Below, in pieces: positions 20,578 through 30,354 of a stretch of 64,000 nucleotides of DNA. Position numbers and translations under genes: made by a program. A model generated the notes under the pieces. It worked only from the letters and a program-made list of their open reading frames with translations, ran no database searches and was not told the DNA's origin. Each line of letters begins with the position of its first letter. The first letter of the stretch is position 1. Source of the stretch: Tunturibacter empetritectus (lineage in GTDB: Bacteria > Acidobacteriota > Terriglobia > Terriglobales > Acidobacteriaceae); assembly GCF_040358985.1 (NCBI RefSeq), contig NZ_CP132932.1, positions 3,100,001 to 3,164,000 on the forward strand, written 5' to 3'.

Positions 20578-20729
20578 GGGTTAACCTCGATAAATCGGAT
20601 TCAGGGTCTCATGTCCTCCTGCGGTTCGGGCAGCAGATTTCGTTCTTGAGGAGAAGAGAAAAGTTGGCCTCCGCATCCAGCACGCCACCTCCGTCTGCGC
20701 TTAACTTCGCGGATAATCAGTGCTAGCGC

Positions 20730-22040
20730 ATGGAATCTTTCTTCACACGGTTTAAAAACGTCCTGGTGCTGGTGGCGATTCTGTTGGCCCAGACGATCGG
20801 GCTCGCGGTGCAGGTTCGCCGTCCGGTCGAATCGGGCGCACCGGACAGCAGCAAGGTTACGCTTATTCGCTACTGGGCTGTCTCGGTGGTGACGCCGTTT
20901 GAGCGGTTTTTTCATGGGATCGGTTATACCTTTCGCCACGGCTGGTCGAACTATGTGGATCTTCGCCATACCAAGCAGGAGAACCACGATCTTCAGGAGC
21001 AGATTGCGCGGCTGCGGCTGGAGCAAGCCTCCTTCGCCGAAGACGCCATGCAGGGACATCGGCTACAGGCCATGCTGGACTTTCAGCAGCACTATGTTTC
21101 GACTACCGTTGCGGCGCAGGTGATCGGGACGAGCGGCAACGATCTCTCTCGCGTGGTCTATATCGATAAAGGCGCGAAGGATGGTCTCAAGGCAGATCAG
21201 GCGGTGATTACTCCGGACGGTATCGTCGGCAAGATCCGCGACGTCTTCCCGCATACCTCGCAGGTGCTGCTGATCAACGACCAGACCTCGGGGGCAGGCG
21301 TGCTGCTTGCGACCACGCGGATTCGTGCGATTCTTCGCGGCAGCACTACCGGCCAGATCCTCATCAATAATCTAACTCCGGACGATCGCATCAAGCCCGG
21401 CGAACAGGTGCTCAGTTCAGGCGGCGACCAGGTCTATCCGCGCGGACTTTCCGTCGGCACTATCGAGTCGATCAAGGTGGACCCGGATCACCAGCCTTAC
21501 ACACTCATCCAGCTTCGACCCGCGGCTAATCTGAATCAACTTGAGGAGGTTCTGGTGATCACCGGGACCCAGACCACGCTGCCCGTGGCGGCCCAGAGGG
21601 ATCTGGTCGCAGGAGTGGAGACGGCCGAGGCGCAGGCAACTGCCAAACAGCTTGCGGATCAGCAGGCGGCTGAGGCTGCTGCGCGGTCGGCGGCTCAGAT
21701 CGTGGCTGACCGTCTGCCCAGCATCCATGAGGGCGACGACGACACGACCAAGAAGGGGGATGCGACAACACCTGCTGCCAAGACTCCGCCCGTCAGCGTG
21801 GTTCCGAAGCCCCTTCCGACCCTCCACTCGGATCGTTATTCGCCGGGAGCAACGCCATCGGCAGCCAATCTCAAACCCGGGGCTCCAGAGGCGGCTAATC
21901 CGGTTGTGCCACAGACGCCGACGCCAGACACTACGACTCAACCCGCGACACCGAAGCCGGTCCAGCCGAAGCCTCGCAAACCTCAGCCTCCACCGGACTC
22001 GGCCCAGCCACAGACCCAGTCCCCTAACCCTCAGCCGTAG
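20730..22040 (+). CDS. mreC: rod shape-determining protein MreC
   Basis: The protein has 436 residues. One N-terminal membrane helix (NVLVLVAILLAQTIGLAVQV) is followed by a coiled coil (HTKQENHDLQEQIARLRLEQ) and the periplasmic beta-rich MreC core (IGTSGNDLSRVVYIDKGAKDGLKADQAVI, PDGIVGKI, GDQVYPRGLSVGTI). From about residue 300 a long Pro/Thr/Ala-rich tail follows, more than 130 residues that shorter MreC proteins lack. MreC is the periplasmic scaffold that activates PBP2-RodA. It is the first gene of mreC-mreD-mrdA-rodA. Confidence 0.94.
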   Translation: MESFFTRFKNVLVLVAILLAQTIGLAVQVRRPVESGAPDSSKVTLIRYWAVSVVTPFERFFHGIGYTFRHGWSNYVDLRHTKQENHDLQEQIARLRLEQASFAEDAMQGHRLQAMLDFQQHYVSTTVAAQVIGTSGNDLSRVVYIDKGAKDGLKADQAVITPDGIVGKIRDVFPHTSQVLLINDQTSGAGVLLATTRIRAILRGSTTGQILINNLTPDDRIKPGEQVLSSGGDQVYPRGLSVGTIESIKVDPDHQPYTLIQLRPAANLNQLEEVLVITGTQTTLPVAAQRDLVAGVETAEAQATAKQLADQQAAEAAARSAAQIVADRLPSIHEGDDDTTKKGDATTPAAKTPPVSVVPKPLPTLHSDRYSPGATPSAANLKPGAPEAANPVVPQTPTPDTTTQPATPKPVQPKPRKPQPPPDSAQPQTQSPNPQP

Positions 22041-22058
22041 CAGTCTGCTAAAAACATC

Positions 22059-22583
22059 ATGGCTACCCGCAGCTTTACATCCCGCCGAGAGCTAGAGCAG
22101 CACAGCTTTCCCTCCGCCGTTGCGTTGCTGGTTCCGCTGGGGGCGATCCTTCTGCAGGCGCTGCTACCTCGGCCCTTTCCGCGGCTTGCCATCCTCGACC
22201 TCCCCCTGATTGTGACCATCTTCTTTGCCGTCTCGCGCCGCAACCCCGTCGCCGGAACTCTTACCGGCGCGGCCATTGGGCTGCTTCAGGACGCCCTGAC
22301 CGCACAGCCCATCGGGGTCAACGGCATGGCGAAGTCCGTTATCGGCTACATTGCGGCCAGCATCGGCATCCAGGTTGACGTGGAAAACCTCACGACGCGT
22401 ATCCTCATCAACTTTGGCTTCTTTCTTATCAATAGCTTTCTGCTCTTTCTCATCAATCGCCGCCTGCTGGGGCTGACGAACTTCCACATCTATTGGGGCC
22501 ACGAGTTTATCCGTGCCGCGATCAACACGGTGGTCGCGCTTCCCATCTTTTTTCTGCTGGATAACACCAAGCGCAACGACTGA
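22059..22583 (+). CDS. mreD: rod shape-determining protein MreD
   Basis: The protein has 174 residues, mostly hydrophobic, with about five membrane helices (VALLVPLGAILLQALLP, LPLIVTIFFAVSR, TLTGAAIGLLQDAL and others). The motif GAAIGLLQDALTAQPIGVNGMAKSVIGY is the conserved MreD signature with the G-L-xQD pattern. It is an integral inner-membrane member of the elongasome and a partner of MreC. It starts 18 bases after mreC stops and is followed by mrdA. Confidence 0.93.
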   Translation: MATRSFTSRRELEQHSFPSAVALLVPLGAILLQALLPRPFPRLAILDLPLIVTIFFAVSRRNPVAGTLTGAAIGLLQDALTAQPIGVNGMAKSVIGYIAASIGIQVDVENLTTRILINFGFFLINSFLLFLINRRLLGLTNFHIYWGHEFIRAAINTVVALPIFFLLDNTKRND

Positions 22584-22670
22584 AATGCGAAATCAACCGT
22601 CTACACAGTGCTTACGACACAACAGTGGTAGACACAGATCGTCAGCTCTCGCCGTAAACTGAGTTCAGCC

Positions 22671-24617
22671 ATGCAAATGAGCCACCATATCGACCCGAAC
22701 GACCTCGGCCCCAACGGAAGGGCTGAGAAGGTCTCTGCGGGAAAGCTTCATGCGGCCCAATATATTGTTGCGGGCATTCTGATCGTGCTGATTACCGGGC
22801 TCTGGCGCCTGCAGGTTCTGGGGGCGGACAACTTCCGCGCGCTCGCCGAAGCCAATCGCATTCGCAAGGTTCCTATCCTCGCTCCACGTGGCCGCCTCTT
22901 CGATCGCGAGGGCCGGCTGCTTGTCGACAACTATCCTTCGGTCTCCTGCTACCTGCTGCGTGAGCAGGTGAAAGACTTCGACGCCGATCTGCCTCTGATC
23001 TCGCAGGGTCTGCACATTCCCATCGAGCAGATTCAGGCCACGCTGCGTCGCTACCAGATCGCGCCGAAGTATCAGCCTATTCCGCTGAAACAGGACATCT
23101 CTCCCGACGAGCAGGCCTTCATCGCCGCGCATCGCGATGAACTCCCCGAGCTCGAAACTCTCGACGAGCAGCGCCGCCTCTACCCTCGCGACGGGTTTGC
23201 CGCGCACCTGATCGGGTATGTTGGCGAGGTTTCGGAGCAGATGCTCGACGACCCGCGTTATGCGTTTTATTCTCCCGGCGATGTGGTCGGGCGCTCCGGC
23301 GTGGAACAGACTTACGACTCTCTGCTTCGCGGGAAAGATGGCAGCCGCGATGTCATCGTCAATAGCCACGGCAAGGAGCTTGGGCACCTTGGGCAAGAGC
23401 TTGCCGTTCCCGGAAAAGACTTGAAACTCACCATCGATCTTGACCTCCAGATCGCCGCGGAAAAAGCTCTCGATGGCAAGAACGGCGCGATCGTCGCGAT
23501 GGACCCTCACACCGGCGAGATTCTCGCGATGGTCTCGCGCCCGACCTACGATCCCAATCAGTTCTCCGTGCGCCTGACCAAAAACTACTGGAACGAGATC
23601 ATCAATAATCCCGATCACCCGCTCCTGAACAAGAGCCTTCAGGCGCAGCTTGCTCCGGGCAGCACCTTTAAGATCATCATGTCAGTCGCGGGCCTGCAGG
23701 AGAATGTGGCGCAGACGATGCATGTAAGCTGCAACGGCGGTGCCGAGTTTTACGGCCACTTCTACGCTTGCGACAAACATCACGGTGCGGTGGACATCAA
23801 CAACGCGATCCCGTACTCCTGCGACACCTTCTACTACACGCTCGCCAATCGTCTCGGTATCGACACGATCGCGAAGTACGCAACCTCCGTCGGGCTGGGT
23901 CAGAAGACCGGCATCGACCTACCCGATGAGGTTGCCGGTACGATGCCCTCTACAGCGTGGAAGCTGAAGACTCAGCATGACAAGTGGTTTGCGGGAGAGA
24001 CGATTTCGGTTGGTATCGGTCAGGGTGCGGTGACCGCGACGCCGATGCAACTGGCGCGTGCGCTTAGCGGTATTGCCTCGGGTGGAGTTTTGCGGCGCCC
24101 TCACGTTGTGTTTGCCGATGAGGTTCCGTCTGACATGCAGCAGGCAATTCAGGAGTCCTTTCCCGGCTCCGGCGACGCGACCATCCCGCTGACCACGGAG
24201 AACTGGCAGCTGATCACCGACGCCATGGCGAACGTGACCAGCAGCCCGATCGGTACTGCTTACGCTGCGCACCTTGAAGGCGTCGACTTTGCAGGCAAGA
24301 CCGGAACTGCTCAGGTGATCGGCCATGATGCTCTTGCCAAGACAAACAAGGGCCACAACACGGAGCCGAATGCGTGGTTTGTCGGCATGGCTCCGCGGCG
24401 CAATCCCGACATCGTCGTAGCGGTGCTCTGGGAGCATGGCAACTGGGGCAACAACTCGGCCAAGCTCGCCTCCCAAATCATTGACGCGTATGTGAACAAG
24501 CAGCGGAAGCTGGACAATAACATCCGTATCGCAGCGACACCTGAGCCCGCCAAGCCTGAACCTGCCAAGCCCACGAATCCCACCAGCGAAGCACCAACCG
24601 TACCGAGCGCTGAATAG
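22671..24617 (+). CDS. mrdA: penicillin-binding protein 2 (elongation transpeptidase)
   Basis: The protein has 648 residues. One N-terminal membrane helix (YIVAGILIVLITGLWRLQVLG) is followed by the dimerisation domain (PILAPRGRLFDREGRLLVDN) and the transpeptidase domain. The active-site serine is Ser331 in PGSTFK; the second motif is SCD at 383-385, and the third is KTGT at 543-546. The enzyme cross-links peptidoglycan during elongation and pairs with RodA, whose gene follows 12 bases later. The C-terminus is a short Lys/Pro/Glu repeat (EPAKPEPAKPTNP). Met1 or Met3 could be the start; they differ by two residues. Confidence 0.95.
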   Translation: MQMSHHIDPNDLGPNGRAEKVSAGKLHAAQYIVAGILIVLITGLWRLQVLGADNFRALAEANRIRKVPILAPRGRLFDREGRLLVDNYPSVSCYLLREQVKDFDADLPLISQGLHIPIEQIQATLRRYQIAPKYQPIPLKQDISPDEQAFIAAHRDELPELETLDEQRRLYPRDGFAAHLIGYVGEVSEQMLDDPRYAFYSPGDVVGRSGVEQTYDSLLRGKDGSRDVIVNSHGKELGHLGQELAVPGKDLKLTIDLDLQIAAEKALDGKNGAIVAMDPHTGEILAMVSRPTYDPNQFSVRLTKNYWNEIINNPDHPLLNKSLQAQLAPGSTFKIIMSVAGLQENVAQTMHVSCNGGAEFYGHFYACDKHHGAVDINNAIPYSCDTFYYTLANRLGIDTIAKYATSVGLGQKTGIDLPDEVAGTMPSTAWKLKTQHDKWFAGETISVGIGQGAVTATPMQLARALSGIASGGVLRRPHVVFADEVPSDMQQAIQESFPGSGDATIPLTTENWQLITDAMANVTSSPIGTAYAAHLEGVDFAGKTGTAQVIGHDALAKTNKGHNTEPNAWFVGMAPRRNPDIVVAVLWEHGNWGNNSAKLASQIIDAYVNKQRKLDNNIRIAATPEPAKPEPAKPTNPTSEAPTVPSAE

Positions 24618-24629
24618 GACAGACCAGCC

Positions 24630-25730
24630 ATGCCCCGTTTCTCCTCCTACCGCGACTTCGACTGGGTCCTTCTTGGATTCGTGCTGCTGCTCTCGCTGAT
24701 CTCGGTGCTTGAGATCAAGTCGGCTACGTTGCACACCAAGTTTCACGGCTTCGACCATAAGCAGATCCAGTTCCTTGCCGGTGGCATCTTCCTGATGTTT
24801 GTCATCTCCCTGATCGACTATCACCGGCTGATCGACATCGTCCACTGGGCCTATGGCGTTAGCGTGCTTTCGCTGATTGCTGTGCTGATCGTTGGGACCA
24901 AAGTCCTAGGCGGACGCCGCTGGATTAAATTTCCCGGTGGCATTCACTTTCAGCCGTCTGAGTGGGTGAAGTTGGTTCTAATCCTCGCGGTGGCCCGCTA
25001 CTTCTGGGGGCTGGCAGGGAAGGAGCTTACGTGGGGCGACATTGGCAAGGCCGCGGCGATGGTCGTTGTCCCGATGGCACTCGTGCTTAAGCAGCCGGAC
25101 CTTGGGACTGCGTTGACCTATCTGCCAATCTTGATCTGCGGGTTGTTTCTTGGCGGCATTCGCGTCAAGCAGGTTGGTTTGGTGGTGCTTGCGCTGGCGC
25201 TTATCGGTGGTGTCGCGTGGAAGAGCGGCAAGCACCTGAAGCCGTACCAGCAGGCGCGCATCAACGCTTTTATGGATCCCGACTCCGACCCTCGCGGCTC
25301 CGGCTACCAGATTCGCCAATCTCTGATCGCGGTCGGCTCAGGCGGCATCTGGGGCAAGGGCGCGAACAAGGGGTCCCAGACCCAGGGCGATTTTCTCCCC
25401 ATTCCTTATACGGACTTTATCTTCGCGGCCTTCTGCGAAGAGCACGGCTTTGTGGGTGCCATCGGGGTTCTGCTGCTCTACTTCCTTATTCTTATGCGTC
25501 TGATTCAGAACGCCCAGACCGCCTCCGATCTACCCGGCAGCTTCATCATCATGGGGGTGGTCGCAGTGATCGTCTTTCAGATTGCCGTTAACGTTGGCAT
25601 GGTTGTGGGCCTGATGCCGGTTACGGGGATTCCTCTGCCGCTGCTGAGCTATGGCGGCTCGTCGGTACTGTTTACTTTTCTGTCGCTTGGGATCGTGATG
25701 AACATCCGCATGCGACGGTTCGTGAACTAG
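24630..25730 (+). CDS. rodA: rod shape-determining protein RodA (SEDS glycosyltransferase)
   Basis: The protein has 366 residues and about ten membrane helices. SEDS hallmarks are visible: GGRRWIKFPGGIHFQPSEWVKL, KQPDLGTALTYLPI, the long loop RGSGYQIRQSLIAVGSGGIWGKG and the final MPVTGIPLPLLSYGGSSVLFTF. RodA polymerises glycan strands from lipid II and works with PBP2. It is the last gene of the mreC-mreD-mrdA-rodA row, with 12 bases to the gene before it, and a 576-base gap follows. Confidence 0.96.
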   Translation: MPRFSSYRDFDWVLLGFVLLLSLISVLEIKSATLHTKFHGFDHKQIQFLAGGIFLMFVISLIDYHRLIDIVHWAYGVSVLSLIAVLIVGTKVLGGRRWIKFPGGIHFQPSEWVKLVLILAVARYFWGLAGKELTWGDIGKAAAMVVVPMALVLKQPDLGTALTYLPILICGLFLGGIRVKQVGLVVLALALIGGVAWKSGKHLKPYQQARINAFMDPDSDPRGSGYQIRQSLIAVGSGGIWGKGANKGSQTQGDFLPIPYTDFIFAAFCEEHGFVGAIGVLLLYFLILMRLIQNAQTASDLPGSFIIMGVVAVIVFQIAVNVGMVVGLMPVTGIPLPLLSYGGSSVLFTFLSLGIVMNIRMRRFVN

Positions 25731-26306
25731 TGGATTGGAAGGGGTTACAGTTAGACAATAAAGGAATGTGAATGCCGTGTGGCTTTTGCAGCGGCTTTAG
25801 TGCAATACTGTTAGCAACACCTGTTCGGCTGTAGATGCCGCACAGTGTACCCCGCTACTCGGGCGCACGGTCGCCAGTCAGCGGCAACAAAAGACTTTTT
25901 AGAAGAAAAGGCCGGCCAGCCAGAGACATCGATCCGTTGGCCGGACAGGTTTTAGGGAATGATTGCATCCGGATGGCGAACGGCCCCGCCTCAAATCTCT
26001 GATTTTGAGGTTGTTCTGGTCACAAACTCCGTATGTTTCGAATTGCTTGAAGCATCCCCCCGTGTCCCCGATCTACCCGGTATTGCCCTAGCCGCGCTCC
26101 ACTTGAGCGTAGCAGCTGCATCTAGGGCAGAGCTGTACTCCTACCTCGCACCGGTCGTCGAGTCTTGTTCACGAGCTTCCGCAGCCCGTAATCTGTCCGC
26201 TCCACGGTGAGCCAAACCTGCCCTCCGGGTCAGGCGAACTCCCGATTGTTCTCTGTTGCGTCTGCCGCTCGAACCTCTTAGAGGCCGGGCAGAAAGAGCA
26301 CAGCGA
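25731..26306 (+). promoter_or_regulatory. long untranslated region before the RNase E/G gene
   Basis: There are 576 bases without a supported gene. Structured parts include GGCCGGCCAG...CTGGCC-type pairing (CCGGCCA near 25911 with TGGCCGG near 25938) and CCTCAAA...TTTTGAGG near 25990-26010. An open frame starting at 25959 has no family and poor coding look. In enterobacteria a long leader of RNase E mRNA serves autoregulation by RNase E cleavage; a similar leader here is a suggestion from position only. Confidence 0.35.
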
Positions 26307-29300
26307 ATGTCGAAAGAAATTTATATCTCCAGTACCCCTCACGAGACTCGTCTCGCCATCGTCGAAAATGACGATCTAACCGAAATTTATTACGAGCGCG
26401 AGAATGAATACACTCTCGCTGGATCCATCTATAACGGTAAAGTCACCCGCGTTCTGCCAGGCATGCAGTCCTCCTTCGTGGATATCGGCCTCGAGCGCGA
26501 CGCCTTCCTCTACATCACGGACTTTATGGAGGAAGCCGGCGATTCGGCTGACTTCGATACCAACGGCGACTCCGTCCGCCGCTCCGAAGGCCGCCGCAAC
26601 GACCGTGGCGACCGCAACGGCAGCCCCAGCCCCACCACCATCGAAGGCACGGTAGCCAGCCCTCCGGATCGGCTCGGCCAGACCAGCGACTCCGGGGTTC
26701 GCACCTCCGAGCGTACGGACCGCGGCGATCGCAATGATCGAGGCGGACGCAGCGACCGTGGCCGTGGCGGCAGAGGCCGTCGTGACCGCGGTGGCAACCG
26801 TGACCGTCAGCCTGTTGCAGATCCTCTCGCGCCTGCTTCGCCGGACGATACCTTCAACGCACCCGCGGCCGACTTTCTTTCTGCCGATCAGCCGACTGAA
26901 AATGCCATCGACCGAAACGACGCGGGCGAGATTGGCGAAGGAGCGCCTGGCGCTGACGGCAGCCGCCGCTGGCGTGGCCGCCGCGGCCGTCGCCGTGGCC
27001 GAGGCCCTGGGCAGCGCGACGAGTCGCCGAACGTCGCCAGCGCCACTCCGGATAACGTCACCAGTGAAGCCGCCTATGACGAAGAATCTTTCGACATCGA
27101 CGGAGCTGCCGCACCTGTCGCGCCTGCCAGCAGCACGACTGCACCGATCGCCTCTGCGTATAGCGCCCCCGAGACAAGCACCTCTTCTCCGGAGAACGCG
27201 GACCGTGGCAATCGCGACCGGGTTAACGACCGTAGTGCGCGCAATGATCGCGGAGACCGTAATCGTGGAGGCCGCAACGACCGTGGCAACCGTGGGGATC
27301 GTGGCGGACGTGACCGCGAGCCACGCGTCCCTCGCGGCTTTGCTCCCAAGACTGCGCTCTACGGCGTGGACGACGCACCCGCCTACGATCAGGCTCCGGA
27401 GCTCAACGCCAATGCGCCCGAGCCCATCGTTCTCCCTGGCGAGTCGCTCTCAAAGTACCGCAAGGGCGGCGAGGAGCCAGTAGTCACATCGTCCAAGCCT
27501 ACTGAGACCAACGTCATCATTCCATCCGCGCCTGAGTTCAGCATCCCGGAAGGCTGGGACGGCGGTTCGACTCTCCCGGGCGAGTCTCTCTCACGCCATC
27601 GTCGCAATGAACCCCGCACAGAGAGCCGCAACCAGCCCCGCGCAGAGCATCGCCAGGTGGCTCGCACCGACTACCGAAATAACAGTCCTGCGCCTTCTCT
27701 GCCTCGCGCCGAAGTCATTCGCGAAGCAGATGGATTCAGCGTTGGCGAGACGATTGAGGAGCAGCCGGAGGTTCTTTTCGCAGCGCATCCCGACCACACC
27801 TCGAACGAACAACCACAGCACGAGACACCAGCCGTGCCCGTCGAGTATGAACCCACCGACGCCTCTGCCTCCTACCGCCTCGATCCCGCAGCTCCCAGCG
27901 AGTATCGCCAGAGCGCGCCTGTGCTCGATGCGCCTGAGGAGGTTCTCGCAGAGACTCATGCCGAGCCGCAAGCTCACGATCACAGCGCGGCCCACAGCAT
28001 CACGCCTGCTCCGGGTGAGCATGTTGCGCAGCTTCACACCGAGCCTGCGCACGCCGCCTACGAACCATTTGACTGGCAGACCCCGGCCGCAACCCATGTT
28101 GAGCCTGAAGTCTTCGCCGAGACGGCTCCCGCGCCGCACGAGCTGACCACGCTTCACGCCACCGGCGAGATGCACTCTGAGGCTCCGGTCGCGATCTTTA
28201 CGCCCGAGCATGCCACCGAAACTGTCTCACCGATTGAGCACGAGACTGCCGTCGCGAATCCAGCCGATAACGTCGTCGCAGACCAGGCGGCTCCGCAGCA
28301 CTTCGCGCCTGGCATCGGCTCGCTGGAGGAGGAGACGCTCGACGAGGAAGACTTCAGCACCACCCTTCACGCCAGCTCCATCGAAGAGATGGACGACTTT
28401 GAGGAAGAAGAGACTCTTGAAGGCGCAGCCGATCTTGGCACCATGATCCGCGAGATGTCCATCGACCAGATCACGCGCTCCGGCAACGTGGACGAGGAAG
28501 AGGAGGACGACCTCGAAGAAGAGGACGCCATCTACGATCCTCTCGTCGGGGATCTTGAGGACACGGAGGAAGAAGATCTCGACGAGTCTGACACCGAAGA
28601 GGATGTTCTGCATGAAGAGTTCGTGGAAGGCGACGAAGCAGCTGCCAATGGCTTCGATCAAGCGCAGGCTGGTACTGCAGCTCCCACAACTGATCGCAAT
28701 CGCGACCAGGACCGTGGTCGTGGCCGACGCGATGGTCGACGTGATGGCCGCCGCGGAGACCGCTATGGCCGCAGCAGTGATAGAAACGACCGCCCCCGCA
28801 ACACCGGCGGCGCAGGCGACCGCGAGCGTGCCAGCGGTGGCCGCGATCGACGTGGTGGCCGCAGCTCGATGCAGTCCACTAATCTTCCGGCGATCAGCGA
28901 ACTCCTCAAGCCGGGACAAGAGATCCTGGTTCAAATCGCCAAGGAACCCATCGCAAAGAAGGGTGCGCGTATCACGTCGCACATTGCATTGCCTGGCCGC
29001 TTCCTCGTCTTCATGCCGACCGTCAATCACACTGGCGTCTCCCGCAAGATCGAATCCGATGGCGAACGCCGACGTCTGAAGGAGATTCTGCTCAGCGAAA
29101 AGGGCGAGGCCTCGGGCGGGTTCATCGTTCGCACTGCCGCATCGGGAGCTAGCGAAGAGGAGCTTCGGTCTGACCTCCGCTTCCTCCTCAACCTCTGGGC
29201 TGATATCAAGCAGCGCTCCGAGTCCTCGAAGTCTCCCGCGCTGATCTATCATGATCTGAATCTCGTTGAACGCATCCTTCGCGATCAGGTTACGGACAAC

Positions 29301-30086
29301 TTCTCCGCGATCTGGGTCGACAGCGAGAGCGAGTACGAGCGTGTTCTGCGCTTCCTGCAGCGCTTCCAGCCATCGCTGATTCGTCGCGTCAAGCTCTACA
29401 CCAAAGAGACTCCACTCTTCGAGCAGTTCGGCATCACCGAAGAGATCAACAAGGCGCTCCGCTCCAAGGTGTGGCTTAAGTCCGGCGGCTCCATCGTCAT
29501 CAACCAGACCGAGGCGCTCGTTGCAATCGACATCAACACCGGCAAGTTCGTCGGCAAGACGGCTCGCCTCGAAGACACCATCGTCAAGACCAACCTTGAT
29601 GCGATCCCGGAGATCGTTCGTCAGATTCGCCTGCGCGATCTCGGCGGCATCATCATCATCGACTTCATCGATATGGACGAGCGCAAGAACCGTAACAAGG
29701 TGATGGCTGCTCTCGAAGAGGAGTTGAAGACCGATCGCGCTCCTTCGAAGGTTCTTCAGTTCAACGACTTTGGCCTGGTCGCGATCACTCGCAAGCGAGT
29801 GAAGCAGTCGCTCGAGCGTACGCTGTCCACTACCTGCAACATCTGCACCGGTACCGGCATGGTCAAATCGCCCGTCACCGTGTGCAACGACATCTACATC
29901 GAGATGCGCAAGATGCAGAAGCATCTCGACCGCGGCGATGTGATGCTTCGCGTCAACCCGGAGGTCGTCAAACAGCTCAAGGCTCCAGGCACCAAGTGGC
30001 TTCAGGAGATGGAGGAGATGGTCGGCAAGACGATCCTCGTCAAATCCGATCCCAGCCTGCACCCTGAGCAGTTCGACATTCACTAG
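26307..30086 (+). CDS. ribonuclease E/G with a giant low-complexity insertion in the S1 domain
   Basis: The ATG at 26307 gives 1259 residues; an earlier in-frame start adds only unconserved residues. The N-terminus SKEIYISSTPHETRLAIVEN and NGKVTRVLPGMQSSFVDIGL begin the S1 domain. At about residue 76 this is interrupted by roughly 780 residues rich in Arg-Asp-Gly (DRGDRN type), then Pro/Ala/Glu, then very acidic runs. S1 resumes at LPAISELLKPGQEILVQIAKEP near 858. The catalytic DNase-I-like domain is complete, with Asp1075 in VAIDINTG and Asp1119 in IIIDFIDMD, and the zinc-link cysteines 1177 and 1180 in CNICTGTG. It should start mRNA decay and rRNA processing. There is no long C-terminal scaffold; the insertion may take that role. 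Confidence 0.93.
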   Translation: MSKEIYISSTPHETRLAIVENDDLTEIYYERENEYTLAGSIYNGKVTRVLPGMQSSFVDIGLERDAFLYITDFMEEAGDSADFDTNGDSVRRSEGRRNDRGDRNGSPSPTTIEGTVASPPDRLGQTSDSGVRTSERTDRGDRNDRGGRSDRGRGGRGRRDRGGNRDRQPVADPLAPASPDDTFNAPAADFLSADQPTENAIDRNDAGEIGEGAPGADGSRRWRGRRGRRRGRGPGQRDESPNVASATPDNVTSEAAYDEESFDIDGAAAPVAPASSTTAPIASAYSAPETSTSSPENADRGNRDRVNDRSARNDRGDRNRGGRNDRGNRGDRGGRDREPRVPRGFAPKTALYGVDDAPAYDQAPELNANAPEPIVLPGESLSKYRKGGEEPVVTSSKPTETNVIIPSAPEFSIPEGWDGGSTLPGESLSRHRRNEPRTESRNQPRAEHRQVARTDYRNNSPAPSLPRAEVIREADGFSVGETIEEQPEVLFAAHPDHTSNEQPQHETPAVPVEYEPTDASASYRLDPAAPSEYRQSAPVLDAPEEVLAETHAEPQAHDHSAAHSITPAPGEHVAQLHTEPAHAAYEPFDWQTPAATHVEPEVFAETAPAPHELTTLHATGEMHSEAPVAIFTPEHATETVSPIEHETAVANPADNVVADQAAPQHFAPGIGSLEEETLDEEDFSTTLHASSIEEMDDFEEEETLEGAADLGTMIREMSIDQITRSGNVDEEEEDDLEEEDAIYDPLVGDLEDTEEEDLDESDTEEDVLHEEFVEGDEAAANGFDQAQAGTAAPTTDRNRDQDRGRGRRDGRRDGRRGDRYGRSSDRNDRPRNTGGAGDRERASGGRDRRGGRSSMQSTNLPAISELLKPGQEILVQIAKEPIAKKGARITSHIALPGRFLVFMPTVNHTGVSRKIESDGERRRLKEILLSEKGEASGGFIVRTAASGASEEELRSDLRFLLNLWADIKQRSESSKSPALIYHDLNLVERILRDQVTDNFSAIWVDSESEYERVLRFLQRFQPSLIRRVKLYTKETPLFEQFGITEEINKALRSKVWLKSGGSIVINQTEALVAIDINTGKFVGKTARLEDTIVKTNLDAIPEIVRQIRLRDLGGIIIIDFIDMDERKNRNKVMAALEEELKTDRAPSKVLQFNDFGLVAITRKRVKQSLERTLSTTCNICTGTGMVKSPVTVCNDIYIEMRKMQKHLDRGDVMLRVNPEVVKQLKAPGTKWLQEMEEMVGKTILVKSDPSLHPEQFDIH

Positions 30087-30166
30087 ACCGCTGTTTCGGA
30101 GAGCAATTACGGGCTTCAGCCTGTGGCGAAACTCCAAAAACAAGATCGAACCAAGGCATGAGATAC

Positions 30167-30207
30167 TACGGGCGTCCAAACCATCAGGGCGCCCGTAACT
30201 ATTCTTT
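30167..30207 (+). terminator. possible terminator after the RNase E/G gene
   Basis: ACGGGCG at 30167-30173 pairs with CGCCCGT at 30189-30195 around a 15-base loop, followed by AACTATTCTTTCC. The stem is short and the T run imperfect, but it lies 80 bases after the stop codon, where a terminator is expected. Confidence 0.4.
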
Positions 30208-30354
30208 CCTCAGTATCTTCTGGCCAACGTAAAATGTAAAAACTCCACCGGAGTGTCATCCTAAACGACATTTCCTGCGTCTTACACAACAAGCGCGCTA
30301 GAGTCGGGTTCAAGCCCATGAAGAACCTCACAGCACCAAGGGAGCCACACAAAG

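Noticed and set aside
28227..30179. 650-codon minus-strand frame
   Set aside because: Antisense to the catalytic half of RNase E/G; length reflects codon bias, not a gene.
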